A stretch of DNA of 64,000 nt from Holacanthus passer (taxonomy: Eukaryota; Chordata; Actinopteri; Pomacanthidae), in contig JAFREQ010000041.1 in the NCBI GenBank assembly GCA_025331565.1, positions 1-64,000 on the forward strand, given 5' to 3'. Of the stretch, positions 47,265 through 59,205 are shown piece after piece. The first letter of the stretch is position 1. Each line of letters opens with the position of its first letter. The notes beneath the pieces are model-generated. The model made no database searches, was not told the DNA's origin, and saw only the letters and a list, made by a program, of their open reading frames with translations. The position numbers and the translations under genes were made by a program.

Positions 47265-48850
47265 GGTGCTCAGTGTCAGCGCTGGAGTAGGGATGCAGTG
47301 GAGCGAGACAACGCGAGGACATATAGAACAGATGAAACAAGGGAATAAATGTCATTAGAATGAGAAGAAATTGTCAATAGATATTTAACACTATCAAGAC
47401 ATCATTTAAACAACACGATATTACATTCAAACCTTTAGATTTGTTGTCAACAAAACTGAGCACAGTAATATATCAGGAATGTGTCTTTAAAGCATTTGCA
47501 AATGTGTGCTATTGCACATTCATGTTGCATTGATGCTGAACTCTTGGAGTTGCGCATTGTACATATCCTGTAAAAATCTTTTTAATTTTAATCTTATTCT
47601 TTATTATTTGTACTTTTTGATATTTCTAACTTAAAACAGCATTCATAGAGTAAGGCAAAGGAAGAATCTCATTGTACAGGGAAACTTTTCTTTTGACTGT
47701 GCAAATGACAATATATGCTTTGACTTTTGCCTTTATTAAAAAAAAATAGTAGTTTATTATACTTGATGTAGATGATAAAGAATCATGAAATTATTAAAGT
47801 ATAACCAGATTTGACAAAACTTAATGTTTTGCCTTACTAACTGAAAACTAAATAAATGGATTAAACACCAAACATAATTTCATGCTACAAAAGATAAAAC
47901 TTATGCCATTAGTTTTAAGTAAAAGCAGAGCGGTACGAAAGAGACAACAGTTAGGCATCTGTTAAAAACAATATGTGACTGATGGACCAAATAAAATAAA
48001 TGTTAAACTACAAAAACTTAAAGTACGTAGGAAAACAACAAAAGACATTTGAGAGAAACAGCCTGACACTTCTCTCAGTGATGTAAGTTAAATCTGGAGC
48101 ACGTTGATTTCATTAGGTCATGGGTTTAGAGAAAAATGTGGGAGCAGTCAAACAAAAGTGTCAGTGTTGTTGTGTTGGTGGCCAGCTGACAGGATTAGGT
48201 AAAGACCAGGCCCCTCAGTCACACAGTCCTGAGACCTGCATGACAAAGCTTTTCTCATTCAGGAGAGCTGCATGGAAACACCCCCCTCACTACAAACACT
48301 GTACTCCAACACTGCCTTTCTATGTGAAGAAGACTGTGAACTGACACTTAGCATGCTAATACATTCGTGGAGGGAGGATATGAAGCTAGCTGAGCTACAG
48401 CCCAGCTACAGACAACACAGGCCTGTCTTTAGGTCCAGACTGAGGGACTGTCCGTGTCCCCTCACTATTAGCATGTTACAGCAACACAGCTACTTGTAAC
48501 CTGCTAGCAAAACTATAACACTACCTGTTAGAGATGGTTAATATTAACCAGTTCACTTCATAGTTTGCCAGAAAATGACGAAATGAAAATGAAGTTAACC
48601 TAGCTAACAAACTATGAAGCAGGAAAACTGTTGGTAAAACCTTGTTAAAAGTTGTCAGGTTAGCGTTTTACTCTGACGTCATGAGCATATTAGATTAATG
48701 TAAACACATCTTGAAACTTTACTGCAACTTGGTCACGACAAGCAAATCTGTTAAGCATCTCTATCAGCTACTTCAGATGACAGTTTAAAGGATTCAAGGG
48801 TCATTTCAGCAAATTTGACCAGATCTCACTTGTTTATTGAACTGTTGTAC
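47265..48850 (-). other. ephx1 5' intron
   Basis: Sequence between the first coding exon and the candidate non-coding exon of ephx1. A plausible acceptor (CATCCCTACTCCAG) lies about 20-35 bp upstream of the ATG in transcript orientation. No other exon or clear repeat was recognised. Confidence 0.35.
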
Positions 48851-48851
48851 C

Positions 48852-49100
48852 TGTTGGGAAATGTGAAGTCTGCTGCTCCGGTCCCGCTCCTGAACCGTCC
48901 CGCTGAGTCCTGCCTCAGCTGTCTGCTTCACATGGATGACAAAGTTCACCTGTAGCTTCAGCTGGACGGACGAGAGCAGCCCGGTGATTGTGCAAGTTGC
49001 TGGCTGGTAAATCTCCGCGCATGAAGGGAAAAGGTGAGGGGATAAAAATTTGTCCGGGGAAGTCAATCTGTGGAAACGGCAGAAGTGCATGATGGGATAT
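48852..49100 (-). promoter_or_regulatory. ephx1: Candidate non-coding first exon and promoter of ephx1
   Basis: On the minus strand a consensus donor (CCCAACAG/GTACAAC, junction at 48,852/48,851) ends a moderately GC-rich stretch with no need for an upstream acceptor. It lies directly before the ephx1 coding exons and after the srp9 3' end. The transcription start is not defined. Confidence 0.35.
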
Positions 49101-49544
49101 GTAGTGTTCTGTGGAAGAAGACTCCGGACAAGGTAGCTGCAGGTGTAGTGGTGTTTAGGCTGCTGAGAAATCAAACTAATTAAAATTAATACTCACCCAA
49201 GATAATGAATTCTTTAAACTGCACCACAAAAAGCAACATTTGTGACACCAGGAAAGATTGTTAGACTTCAAAGTAATATTTGACCACATGTTTTTTGACC
49301 CTGAATTTTGAGGATTCAATTTTAAAGGAAGTCACACGTCAGCAAGGGAAAGTTTTTCCATCCTGTGATTAGTTTAACTCTCTTTCTTAGGAACACTGCT
49401 CAGAGTTATTTCAAATTTTAAGCAACATTCCACATTCTGTTGAGCTTAATCCTGCAGTCATTCATGGTTCTTACCACATTGCATACAACACAAACACAAG
49501 ATGAATAGAAGAGAGACCAGTGGCTGTACTGGGGTAAATAAACA

Positions 49545-49550
49545 TTTATT
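49545..49550 (-). terminator. Probable srp9 poly(A) signal
   Basis: AATAAA on the minus strand, about 730 bp after the srp9 stop, giving a 3' UTR from 50,276 to roughly 49,525. It falls just upstream of the ephx1 promoter region. Confidence 0.5.
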
Positions 49551-50276
49551 GAACATGTAAGTATTTTCAGGTGATGAAATGGCATTTGGACGTGTGGGGT
49601 TTCTCCGTAGAAATCATGAGTTTCTCCACACCACTGTTAGTAAATCAGAAGGTCCTGCTTCATCCGTGTGGCACTAGTCCATGAGGACAAACAGAATGAA
49701 ACCAATCGCTGTGCTGAAACTGAATCCAACATAGCTATATAGACGTAAATAGAAAAGACATGCAACGTCTTCATTGCCTGTCCTTTTCATCCCCATCAAA
49801 ACTGAAATTAAATGCAAGCTCCTCTAAAGAAATCAAGGTGCCAAAGCTGCTTACACAGCAGCAGTGGATTTGTACTTTTTGTACAATTTGTCCCACAGTT
49901 CCCCAACCCCTCTCACGTTGCATCATTTCCTAAAATTTCCCGGCAGCCTAAAATGATCTTACTTTATATTAATACCATCAGGGATGTGATCAAAATGCCT
50001 GACAAGGAAAAGCCGGATAATGGGATTTTTAATGACCAAAACAATCATAAAAAAACAAAATCCTGAGATAATAAAATATATACAGTAAATCTAATCCCAT
50101 CTCTGACAGTATTAGATCAGTTTAGGGCAGCCAGATCAATCTCACCACACTCCCTCTTTATAACCACCCATCTCACAGCTCCCACTTGGCACTCCGATGG
50201 TACTGTGCTCTCAACAACCATTGTGTCCACTGAACTCAGTCCAGGTGCTCTAGAAGGTCAGTTCTTCTTGAGCATT

Positions 50277-51841
50277 TTAGTCCGTCTCCATTGCACCACT
50301 GTGTGTCTCCTTGGACACCATGAGTCTCATCAGTTTTCCGTGGAGCTTCTCAATCTTCTTCACGTCCTGGGCCTGGTCTGTCTTGTACTGTAAACACTGC
50401 AGGGATGGACAAAAGACTACATGAGTGGAATGATAGCTACTGTAACATTAAATTGACCAACTGGAGTGACAGAGCCACAGGTTAAGACGTCGCACCAAAA
50501 ACAGCATTGTAAAAGTGCCATTTTCTTTTACTCAACCTGTTCCCTTCTTCCCCCCCCAGTAAATTATATCATACTGTATCATTATACACAAGGCTTTCAA
50601 TCACAATGGCAGACATTTCACATCAATAATGGCATTCAAGGTTTTCAGGACTAGGGCCCTTGTATGGCCAACTAAAAGCTAAATGAAGCAAAGCAATCAC
50701 TGAAGTTATTAGTTACACATGTGCCTACCTGCAAAATCACATGAAAATGACTGCTGTGAAAAAACAGGGTCTGTTCTATACATGTCATGAATCAAGCTAT
50801 TCATCATGTATCTCTGTTGATTAATACAGTGCTGTGATTGTTGTGTCTGTCTGGCATACCCAGATCAGAACAGATCAACTATGGGATGGATTGTCGTGAA
50901 ATATAGTACAGACATTCATGTTCAAAATGTTCACTTTTCCAGAGAAATATCTCTACAGCTACAAAATGGATTCACAACACTTTGATATAGAATTTCATGT
51001 TCCCATGAGGATGAATCTTAGCGATATTGGTGATCCCCTTGCATTTCATCTAATGCCATCATCAAGTCAAACCCTTTATTCGTCCAATACTACGGTTCAT
51101 CTATCAAAACACATTGGTTTTCTTCACAATGAGCATTACAGCCTCAGAGCCGCCAGGGTGTTTGTCGACACACACGAATCTACTGGTGCTTTGTGATGAG
51201 TAGCACTGATACAAATAGATGTTGAATCAATCAACAGAAAATTACTCACCACAGTTAAGTATCTTAAAATACAAATCATCCAGCCTATAATTGTTAAGAT
51301 TTACTTATGTTTCCATGAAACACGTCTCTATAAATCAAATAATGCTTCTTAAACTTTCACACGTTATTTTCCCCAGTCAAAATAATACCAACAGATACGT
51401 GATAATTAGAAAAGAAAGCAAAGAAAATGGTTTTCTGGTCATCAGTCTGAGAGAGGTTTTAGACTTCTCTCATGTAAACGTGATCAAGACTCATTTTCAT
51501 CAACACTCTAATCATTTGATAGTAACAGTTCGATCAAAGCATTATATCCTCATGTGACTTACCACAGCATTGTCGGTCACTTTAATGCACAGGTTGCCGT
51601 CGCAGTGTCTGTACTTTAGAACCACTCTGACCTGCAAACAGAACAACTAGTGAATTTGAGAATTTAAAGGAGAAAAATGAGACCAGCAGCTGGTACAGTC
51701 ACGTCGCTAACGAGCTATCCGGCTAACAAGCTAGCATGTTAACCTACTTATAAAATAAGGTGTTTTTACCTTCATGGGATCTGTCAGATACAGTTTTTCT
51801 GCTGCACGGGCGAACTCCTCCCAAGTCTGATAGTAAGGCAT
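50277..51841 (-). CDS. srp9: Signal recognition particle 9 kDa protein
   Basis: Subunit that pairs with SRP14 on the Alu domain of SRP RNA and retards translation elongation while ribosomes are targeted to the ER; cytosolic. Coding exons in transcript order: 51841-51770, 51631-51563, 50396-50277, all phase 0, giving 86 aa, the human length. The protein begins MPYYQTWEEFARAAEKLYL and contains KVRVVLKYRHCDGNLCIKVTD and CLQYKTDQAQDVKKIEKL. It ends GAMETD*. The acidic/basic beta-strand pattern and length fit SRP9 with no gaps. The spliced structure rules out a retrocopy. The promoter has a CCAAT box and an ETS site. It is divergent from the presumed enah gene, as in mammals. Confidence 0.97.
50860..51190. 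repeat. Dispersed teleost repeat in srp9 intron 2
   Basis: Contains 'GGATGGATTGTCGTGAAATA', 'TACAGACATTCATGTTC' and 'GCGATATTGGTGATCCCCTT', words of the same abundant percomorph repeat seen at 10,985-11,460. Confidence 0.45.
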
Positions 51842-51946
51842 TATTTAAGCAGAGCAAACTTATTGTTATACCAAAGAATCTGTTTGTATCGGCGGACCAG
51901 GTTTGCTAACTTCTGAACACCACATCAGCAGGAGCGTGAACACCAA

Positions 51947-51988
51947 CCAATCAGAATGAAGAGAGGGTGATGGCGAAATCACTTCCGG
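51947..51988 (-). promoter_or_regulatory. srp9 core promoter elements
   Basis: An ETS-type site CCGGAAGT (minus strand, 51,988-51,981) and a CCAAT box (51,947-51,951, on the plus strand) lie 105-150 bp upstream of the srp9 ATG. This is a usual layout for TATA-less housekeeping promoters. Confidence 0.4.
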
Positions 51989-52029
51989 GTTGCCGCTTCA
52001 AAACAAGAGCACGTTCACGACAACAATTT

Positions 52030-52200
52030 TATTTAAATCTCGATTTCGGAATAGCCAGAAGATCTAAAGCTGTGAACGGGCGCATATGGGGTCAACAAAC
52101 TATGTAGCATGGTGTCAGATGCAGATGTGCGTTAAAAGTGAGCAGTAAAATCTTAAAATCAATCCTAAATTGAACAAGGAGCCTAGCTGCTGGAATCGGA
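52030..52200. repeat. Dispersed teleost repeat fragment
   Basis: 'GATCTAAAGCTGTGAACGGG', 'ATATGGGGTCAACAAAC' and 'CAATCCTAAATTGAACAAGG' align in order with 16,200-16,310. Short truncated copy of the family also present at 4385-4745. Confidence 0.45.
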
Positions 52201-52860
52201 ACTAATTTGAATGTGAAGCATAATAAGTCTGTGCTATTAAGTAATATTGAATAGTAAATCAAACTTTGATTCCTTTATTGTATTTGTAAAACCCTACATA
52301 CAAGCTGAAAATGTATCATAACAATTGGATGCTCCACAGAACAAGAGGTAATGAAGTTCCCATTACACCTGCTGATCACTTTCCCATTCTCAAATACCCA
52401 CGTCTTTTCATATAAAAACAAACCAAAGTGGTGCTGCCTGTTGTTCATGAGCTTAGATTGAATCAATAACCAGGCAGCAAAGTGATACAAAGTAACTGCT
52501 GCCACTTGCTTTTTAGACTTGTCCAGATGGCCCCGCCACAGACTTTTGTTTTGAAATTATCTTTAGTCGCAGGACCGGAAATGTTCTCCTGCTGTATGGT
52601 ATGGGAAAATCTACATACCGCCGTCTAGTGGTGGCACTTGAAACTGAGTGAAAAGCACTGGCATCATAATGCCACAAGTCCACAAAGCTTGGAGTGTGTT
52701 AGATTCATTGCAGTATTTGATTATTGCGCATCAGTATTCAGAACACTTTAAAATGGCAATTTTACAATGTAAAAAAATACTGTATTAAAAATTGTGAATA
52801 ATATTATATAATTATTACCTATTTAAAATTGTCAGTACTGCATAAACATGTGTGCACTAT

Positions 52861-53027
52861 AGCAGCTGGAGGTGTGGCTAGTTTTATCTCTTTCCTCATC
52901 TCCTCTCCTCATCTGTAACAGCAATGTTGCATTAACTGATCATATGTTTTGTATGTAAAAAAAAAAGCTGTACCACAGAAATCTCCACTCTGGTGGATCA
53001 GTAAAGGGTTATCTTATCTTATCTTAT
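52861..53027 (+). mobile_element. Retroposon 3' end with (TTATC)n tail
   Basis: 'CTCTGGTGGATCAGTAAAGG' followed by TTATC repeats is the 3' terminus of a widespread non-LTR retroposon type whose complement reads GATAAGATAAG...CTTTATTGATCC. Only a short 3' piece is present. Confidence 0.45.
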
Positions 53028-53140
53028 TTTAATTTTAATTGAGTAAAAAGTGTAATATACCCCCTGAAATGCAGTGGAGTATAGAACATAGAGTGTCAAG
53101 AAATTGCCTGTATATTAGTAAGAGGTATTTTATGGTTTGG

Positions 53141-53154
53141 ACACTAGGTGGCAG
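53141..53154 (+). promoter_or_regulatory. CTCF-like motif between srp9 and enah
   Basis: ACACTAGGTGGCAG matches 13 of 14 positions of CCASYAGRKGGCRS. Inference only. Confidence 0.3.
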
Positions 53155-53497
53155 ACAAAGTTTGGGTATTTTAATGGTAGGAGTTTTGGATGAAGACTGA
53201 ACTAAGAGGTTCACGTCCACATTTGGCTTGTGCTCTTTATTTCCTTAGCAGCTTACAGTGAGTATAGCAGGAGAGTACGCTTCATTTCCTTCAGATCTAA
53301 TGACATTTACTGGTTCAGTGTGTTAGATGTCACAACAACAGAGCCGGTGAGGAGTGGGTGGCGTGCTGACGGCTCATTCATCATCAGCTGAGTCAGTGGC
53401 AGCTCAGTCACCCGGGTGGCTGACTTGCATCTATTTCTGATTTTGGAATCAAAATACATGAAAATAAAGGAGTCAGCGTTATAGTTACTCCCCACAG

Positions 53498-53498
<1 letters not shown>

Positions 53499-53531
<33 letters not shown>
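53499..53531. repeat. (CA)n microsatellite
   Basis: About 16 uninterrupted CA units between srp9 and enah. Confidence 0.95.
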
Positions 53532-53534
<3 letters not shown>

Positions 53535-54970
53535 AACACACAGTATGCAAGGAAAAATGCAGTGACATGTCATTAGAATTAGTAATGGTGCTGAGATGTG
53601 GTGTTGACAGGCCTTTATATCTCATATCACATATTCACTACACAGATTTTTAGTATGAAGTCTCCCTGACAACCCAAAACACCAGCATTGCGGAAGCAAC
53701 ACTGCAACCGGAAACTGCTGGTATTGTTTTGGTAAAATAAATTTGCCCTTTCCACAGAGGTGAACCTTTCTATCAAAGTGCAGTGGCATTACATAAAGGC
53801 AGAAGAACTCATAATATGACCTTTTGCATCTACTGTTTATTTTTTAGAAAACCCTGTTGTAATCCTCTTTCAGAACATCAGACAACCCGCTGAGCTACCT
53901 TTAAACATAATAGTGCATGTCCACAACAGTTTAAGGGTTCAGTTATGTTATTATTTATAGTACATTGTCTTTATTGTGTCACTGTCTTCCCCAATAGACA
54001 ATTTTCAATTGCAAGGCCAGAAAGGACCAATTTGTGCTATTCATGTCATTCTCCTAATCAACATTGTTGTTGTTGTTGTCAATAAAATATAATCAAAGGG
54101 TGGAGAACAGTGTACCCCTGAGCTAAATAAAGACAGAATGCTTTTAATTTTTGGCTGTAAACATTTTGAGTTAAGCCTCTTTTGGTCCCTCAATGAGCAA
54201 GTGGCTTCACTTGTGGTGATGGATAATGTCACATGATGGACCCATGACATGCACACACATACTAGCAGTGCACACAATAACGCATGGACACACTTCAAAC
54301 AAACACAAGCTGGCTTTCGCGCAGATTCAGATTCGCGCAGTAAATCACTGCTGCTGATATCAGGGGCCACCTGTAGCAGAACATCAGCACCTGTCAGTGT
54401 GTCTGACTGCAGCTCTGTTTGTTGCTTGTGTGAAAAGAGCCATACTTGACCTTTTGTGCATGGACCAAATATCCAAAGTACAGAAGTGTCAACTGCCACC
54501 TAGGTGATTTTTCTTAATCTCTGTAAAGACAACTTGGGCTAGCTGCTATGTTTTCACCTGTTTTCAACATTATTCCTTTGATCTGTGGTCCTCCTAAATA
54601 CTCCTGTCATTGGAGGTTGTGCCAACGATGCACAGTTTTGCTGATTTTATTTGGCAGAAATCATGTCATTGATGTCTTGCGCTCTGGTCCTTAATCACTT
54701 ACTTAAAAACCTGTGAAAACATGGTGTTGGCTTATTGACCAATTGATCTAACTTCTGTTTCTCTGTCTCTATGTTGTTATGTGTTTGAAGCTGTCTTTGT
54801 AGATCATCATTGTTGAGACAGAGGATAAAATGAAATACTACAGATCATAATAATAGTAATAGTAAATATATAATAGAAATAATAGTTTAAAGTGACCTTT
54901 GTATTGTTAAGACATTTTTGTTGTTGAATCTGTGGAGTAGGATTTTAAATGTATTCAAGGATTAATGTAA
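53532..54970. other. Intergenic, srp9-enah interval
   Basis: No gene recognised. The minus-strand frame at 54,041-54,499 is the longest but Cys/Leu-rich without a domain. A weaker CTCF-like match (CACCTAGGTGGCAG, 12/14, minus strand, 54,506-54,493) lies within it. Confidence 0.35.
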
Positions 54971-54976
54971 TTATTC

Positions 54977-55010
54977 AAAAAACAAAACAAAACAAACAAA
55001 CAAACAAAAA
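54977..55010. repeat. (CAAA)n simple repeat
   Basis: Run of CAAA and CAAAA units. Confidence 0.85.
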
Positions 55011-55504
55011 CAGCAAACAGATGCAGCCAATGTAACATGCTTATTTTGTAATATTTTCAGTGTAGTTTGGTCCCAGCTCACCATCACAGACAGAAACACA
55101 CAGCTACGGAGCCAACTCTGTTGTCAGGGGCAACCTGTACGTGCTACGTCCGACAAGCTGCGTCAATTGCTGCCTTCATAGCCGTGGGATATCCAAACAC
55201 CCGTAAATACAAACGCAACAAGAGTTTCTTGTATACCTTAACCTTTAGATGTGAATTGTAGGTAGTTGAAGTTGTATCAGCCTAATATTCCCTCTGTTTA
55301 TCCCTGACAATCTGGACCAAAGTGTCACCTATAGGCCACAACTAAATAAAACAAACGAACAAAAAATGTGCTTCACAGTAAATTTCTCAAGCTGTGGAGG
55401 CAGTTTGTTCAACGATATCTACTAATCGCTATATCGTGCTGAAATAATAATAATAATCTATTCAAATAATAATAATCAGTCATCAAGGCATTCAGTCATT
55501 TTTG

Positions 55505-55690
55505 TTAACTTTATTAGAAGATAAGACAGAACTTTATTAATGCAATACAATAAATAGGAAACAAAAATAAAGCATCCAATAAAATAAGTGAAAGATGGAA
55601 TAGAGAACAGTGCCTAATAGGATATTCTTTACAAGATAAGATAAGATAGAACTTTATGAATTATCAATCCCGAAGGAAATTCTTTTGCCT
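55505..55690 (-). mobile_element. Retroposon 3' ends with GATAA repeats
   Basis: Two tandem, partial copies (AGAAGATAAGACAGAACTTT near 55,515 and AAGATAAGATAAGATAGAAC near 55,634, the latter followed by ATCCCGAAGGAAATTC). Both are the reverse-oriented form of the terminus seen at 52,861-53,027. Confidence 0.5.
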
Positions 55691-55849
55691 TATGAGTAGC
55701 ATATGTAGGCTAAACGGGATTACTTTTGTGCTTCAACATCTCATTGGCTAAAATACCCTACTTGTAGCATGTGTGTTTTTCTCCAACGTGTTTCCTTTGA
55801 TAAAAGATTTAGCATTAGTATAGGCTAAATGAGAAATTTTCAGTTTTGT

Positions 55850-56289
55850 GACGGGGGAACCTAAAAGTGGGAGCGGCCGTGAATGCAGCACGTGTTGCGG
55901 CCAGCAGAGCGGCGGCAGCGGCAGAGCGGTACCCGAGCGGCACAGCGCCGCATCCCACCGAGCCGAGAGCGTCCGAGAAGCCCCGCAGAAAACGCCACAA
56001 CTGTCCGCTTTCTTCTTAGCGACTCATCGCCACCAGCGGAGCCGCCATGCTGTAGATCATGTAGGATCGGACTGTTTGATTTTTAAGTCCCAGTTTTCTT
56101 TTTTCTTTTCTTTTTTTTGTACTTTTTCTTGAACTGTGAAGCGTCTCATCTCGCCGCCGCCGGACTCCCATTCATCTGGTCGCCTGGAGCCTTGAACCGA
56201 GCGGCTAACTTTGGGGGAAAACTACAAGTCAGCCGTCGTCGATAGCTGAACGAGTTTGTGATATATTCGTGCTGACAACACTTTGGGCC
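55850..56289 (+). promoter_or_regulatory. enah: CpG-rich promoter and 5' UTR of presumed enah
   Basis: GC-rich, CpG-dense sequence in an AT-rich setting, with an E-box CACGTG (55,889-55,894), GCGGCGGCAGCGGCAGAGCG and no TATA box. It leads without a stop-setting exon boundary to the ATG at 56,290. This looks like a CpG-island promoter with a long first exon. Confidence 0.6.
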
Positions 56290-56294
56290 ATGAG
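56290..56294 (+). CDS. enah: First coding exon of presumed enah (5 bases), partial gene
   Basis: GGGCCATGAG/GTAAGA: an ATG in good context followed after two more bases by a perfect splice donor. Ena/VASP family genes begin MS and their first coding exon carries only this start (ATGAG, with the next exon supplying T). ENAH lies divergently beside SRP9 in mammals, with EPHX1 on the far side, exactly the order here. ENAH is an actin-filament barbed-end regulator at lamellipodial tips and focal adhesions. No EVH1 exon falls in the window, so the call rests on position, synteny and the five-base exon. Confidence 0.65.
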
Positions 56295-57257
56295 GTAAGA
56301 AGCTGTTTTCAGATGTGAAATGAGAGGCTGCCGGGGGATGAAAGTCGGGAGTTGAAAAGTACAGCTGAGATGTTAGCTAACATGTTGCTTTGATGTGTCA
56401 GACAGCAGCACACAGGCTCATGTTGTTGCCTTATTACAGCCCGAATATTGTCAGCTTTAAGGCACCGACAGGCTCGTGAACGTTACTCAGTTTGTGCTGC
56501 ATTTGAGGACGTGCATGGGTTTGGAATGGCGCTCGCTGCTGCTGCTGCTGCTCCCACACACAGGGATTATCTGTGAGCACCGGTGATGGCCGGTCTGATG
56601 CCACGTTATGGTTGTTGCAAAGCTCTTCTCTTTCATGCCTGGTAAACACCCGTGGATGTCTGTGAACAGAAGAGCAGACGCCCATGCAGCACACGGCCGC
56701 AGACACTGGGTGACACATGTCAGAGGTGCACAGGGGACACACCTGTTCAAACTAATGCTGACAGTCTACCTGTAGCAGGCAGGTAGGGTGCACCCATCTG
56801 ACACCCATCAGTGTACTGCTCTTAAACCTGGGATCAGATGTGTGGCTGTTGTGTAATCTGGATGGAGGCTTTGATGTCTTTTAAAGGGCAAGAATGACCC
56901 CAAGCTGAGTGTTCTTAAATATGGAAGGAAAGTACTCAATGTTGACCAGTATTCAAGGTTGTGTGAACAGTAATGTAATATCAAACATGCTGTGTAATTT
57001 ATACCTTTCCTTGTTGTTCTCTTTGGGGCTAATTGCATAATACATTCTTTGTTGCTTTCTTTTTGAGGATTCTAAATCTCCTGTTGCTGTTGCACGTCGC
57101 TCAGAGCTCCTAAAATGTCTTTGACAGCCTCTCACTTGATTTTAATTCCTGTTGTTATCACTTTTGTTTCAAGGTGTAGAGATGGCCTTGTTTTTCAAGA
57201 ACAACATGCATGGAATCTGGTAGAGAGATCATTTTGATGTCATTGTGCCCTTAAAAT

Positions 57258-57514
57258 TGGAGGTTGACCGATTAATCAGCGCTGATAGGATGTTCAACAA
57301 ACTATTGGCAATTTATATATCTATTTAGGTATTTATTACTTTTGGATTGATGTTCAGTTCGACAGTTGTACAGTTTCTGGTGAAGTCAAAGATTGTTCGT
57401 GTCTTCTCTTTTGTCGGAGCTTCAGTCTGCAGAGGGAGGTTGAAAGGAAGATGACGCTGTAGGTTGTGTGTAGTCCTGCTGAGCTCTGGCTGTGTGTCCC
57501 CCCACCACCCCTCA

Positions 57515-57550
<36 letters not shown>

Positions 57551-57688
57551 TACTGTACCTCTGCACTATGTCCTACGGTGTTGAAATTGTTTTCAGTGTT
57601 GGTTGATTTATTGCCTATTGGCTTTTTCTGCTCAAAGCTATCATTATCATATCGACCTTTAAAAAAATCCGCCATCGGTCAACCTCTA
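57258..57688. mobile_element. hAT-type MITE with 8-bp target duplication
   Basis: Termini TGGAGGTTGACCGAT and, reverse-complemented on the right, TAGAGGTTGACCGAT (14/15). Flanks CTTAAAAT (57,250-57,257) and CTTAAAAA (57,689-57,696) match 7/8. The 431-bp body holds a CA microsatellite and no transposase. Confidence 0.8.
57519..57548. repeat. (CA)n microsatellite inside MITE
   Basis: About 15 CA units within the MITE at 57,258-57,688. Confidence 0.95.
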
Positions 57689-59109
57689 CTTAAAAATCGC
57701 CTGAGGTTGCTGATGAGGCAGAAAGCGGTTTTACTTGATTCTGGTTGACATGTCTATCATAGCAGTTTTTGTTAGATAATTCCTTTTGCATGGTGCTGTG
57801 AGTGATGCTCTGCTCCATGCAGAGAAAGTTCATATGTCAAAACAGCTTCTATGGAAGTGTGTGACCTTGATTTTCCTTGTTTTTTTTCATCCATGATCTA
57901 ACTTTGTGTGTTCAGAAGTGAGACATGCAGTGTGGATGGGGCCTGCCCCCTTTAAGAAAGCCCCTAATTGAATCCAGCTGTTGGAATCTCTCTGTAGGCC
58001 AAACTGCGGTTAACAATAGCTTTGGTTGTTTCAAAGAGCCGCATGTTGTGTCCATGTCCTAGAATGGAAACCACTAACTTTTCATCTCTCTCATTCTTTC
58101 CCTCCTCTTCCTCATACTTTTAAAAAACATTCTCATTAGTTGCTTTTAACCGCTGATGTGTTTTGGAGCACATCTCTCCTCAAACTGAAGCAGTGTTGAA
58201 ACTGAACATCGCCAAACCACTGATGGCAGCAAACAGGAAGAAAGACGTGGTTACTTTCTGTTCACCAGACTGTGTTGGAGTCTTTAAATGCAAGTTGTTT
58301 TCCCTGCTGTCATTCAAAGGGTGCTGTGTGCATCCAGAGTGGAGATATTGATGTGTCTGTGGGGTGTAACAGGTGTGTGTGAGTGGCGGCCCCAGGTGCT
58401 CACAGCTGACTCATGCAGGACACTTGCAGCTGTGTGTCAGTGTGCCATAAGGTTGTGACCACACTGACAACTCTTAGGTTATTGGCCCACTGGTCATTTA
58501 ACACACACTGCTGGAGTTAAGTGTTTTCTTCCCTTTTTTTTTTTTTTTACAATTTCACCAGTCAACTCTGTGTCATGCATTCACACTGCCTTGACTGACT
58601 GACTTGTGACTGATACACCTTGTGAAACTCAAGTCCCCAGAAGTCCATTAATTTCCAGTAATAGCTGACTGAATGATGAAAGTTGAGAGAAGTGTGTCAT
58701 GAATGAACCTTTCATGGTCATTGGCCATCAGCAGTGAATCAAATTTCCCTGCTTTGCTCAGCTGATACATCAGGAACAATAGATCTGTCTGACCAGTGCA
58801 AGATGGCTGTCAAGTTGCTCACAGCCAATCAGAGCTGACGAGTTCTTTAAAAAAGCAATTTGAATGTCTAAAGGTAATAAACACCTCAAAAATGGTGCTC
58901 GGAAAACCATTGCTTTCATGGTTTGGTTCAATTGTAAGCTAGACATTTTTTAAGTTTTCTAAGTCGCCTTTAAAGACCCTCCACAGACATATGGAGCAGG
59001 AGCAGGCTCACATGTTGTAAAGACGCTCTACCATTGGTTGAGGGAGGAGGCAGCGACGGTGCTGCGTTTGGGGCCATTTGTTTATCATGCAGGCCGTGAA
59101 ATAAAATGC

Positions 59110-59205
59110 TTAAGAATCGTCCGTATTTCGAAATGAGATCATGTACATGTGTGAATTGAGATTGCGATCTTTTGATTAATGATTAATCGTGCAGCCCTAT
59201 TGGTA
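59110..59205. repeat. hAT-like terminal fragment
   Basis: 'GATTAATGATTAATCGTGCA' followed by GCCCTA resembles the right end of fish hAT repeats; no matching left end was found. Confidence 0.25.

Noticed and set aside
54041..54499. 152-codon Cys/Leu-rich minus-strand frame
   Set aside because: No domain, no splice context and no likeness to known secreted or membrane proteins.
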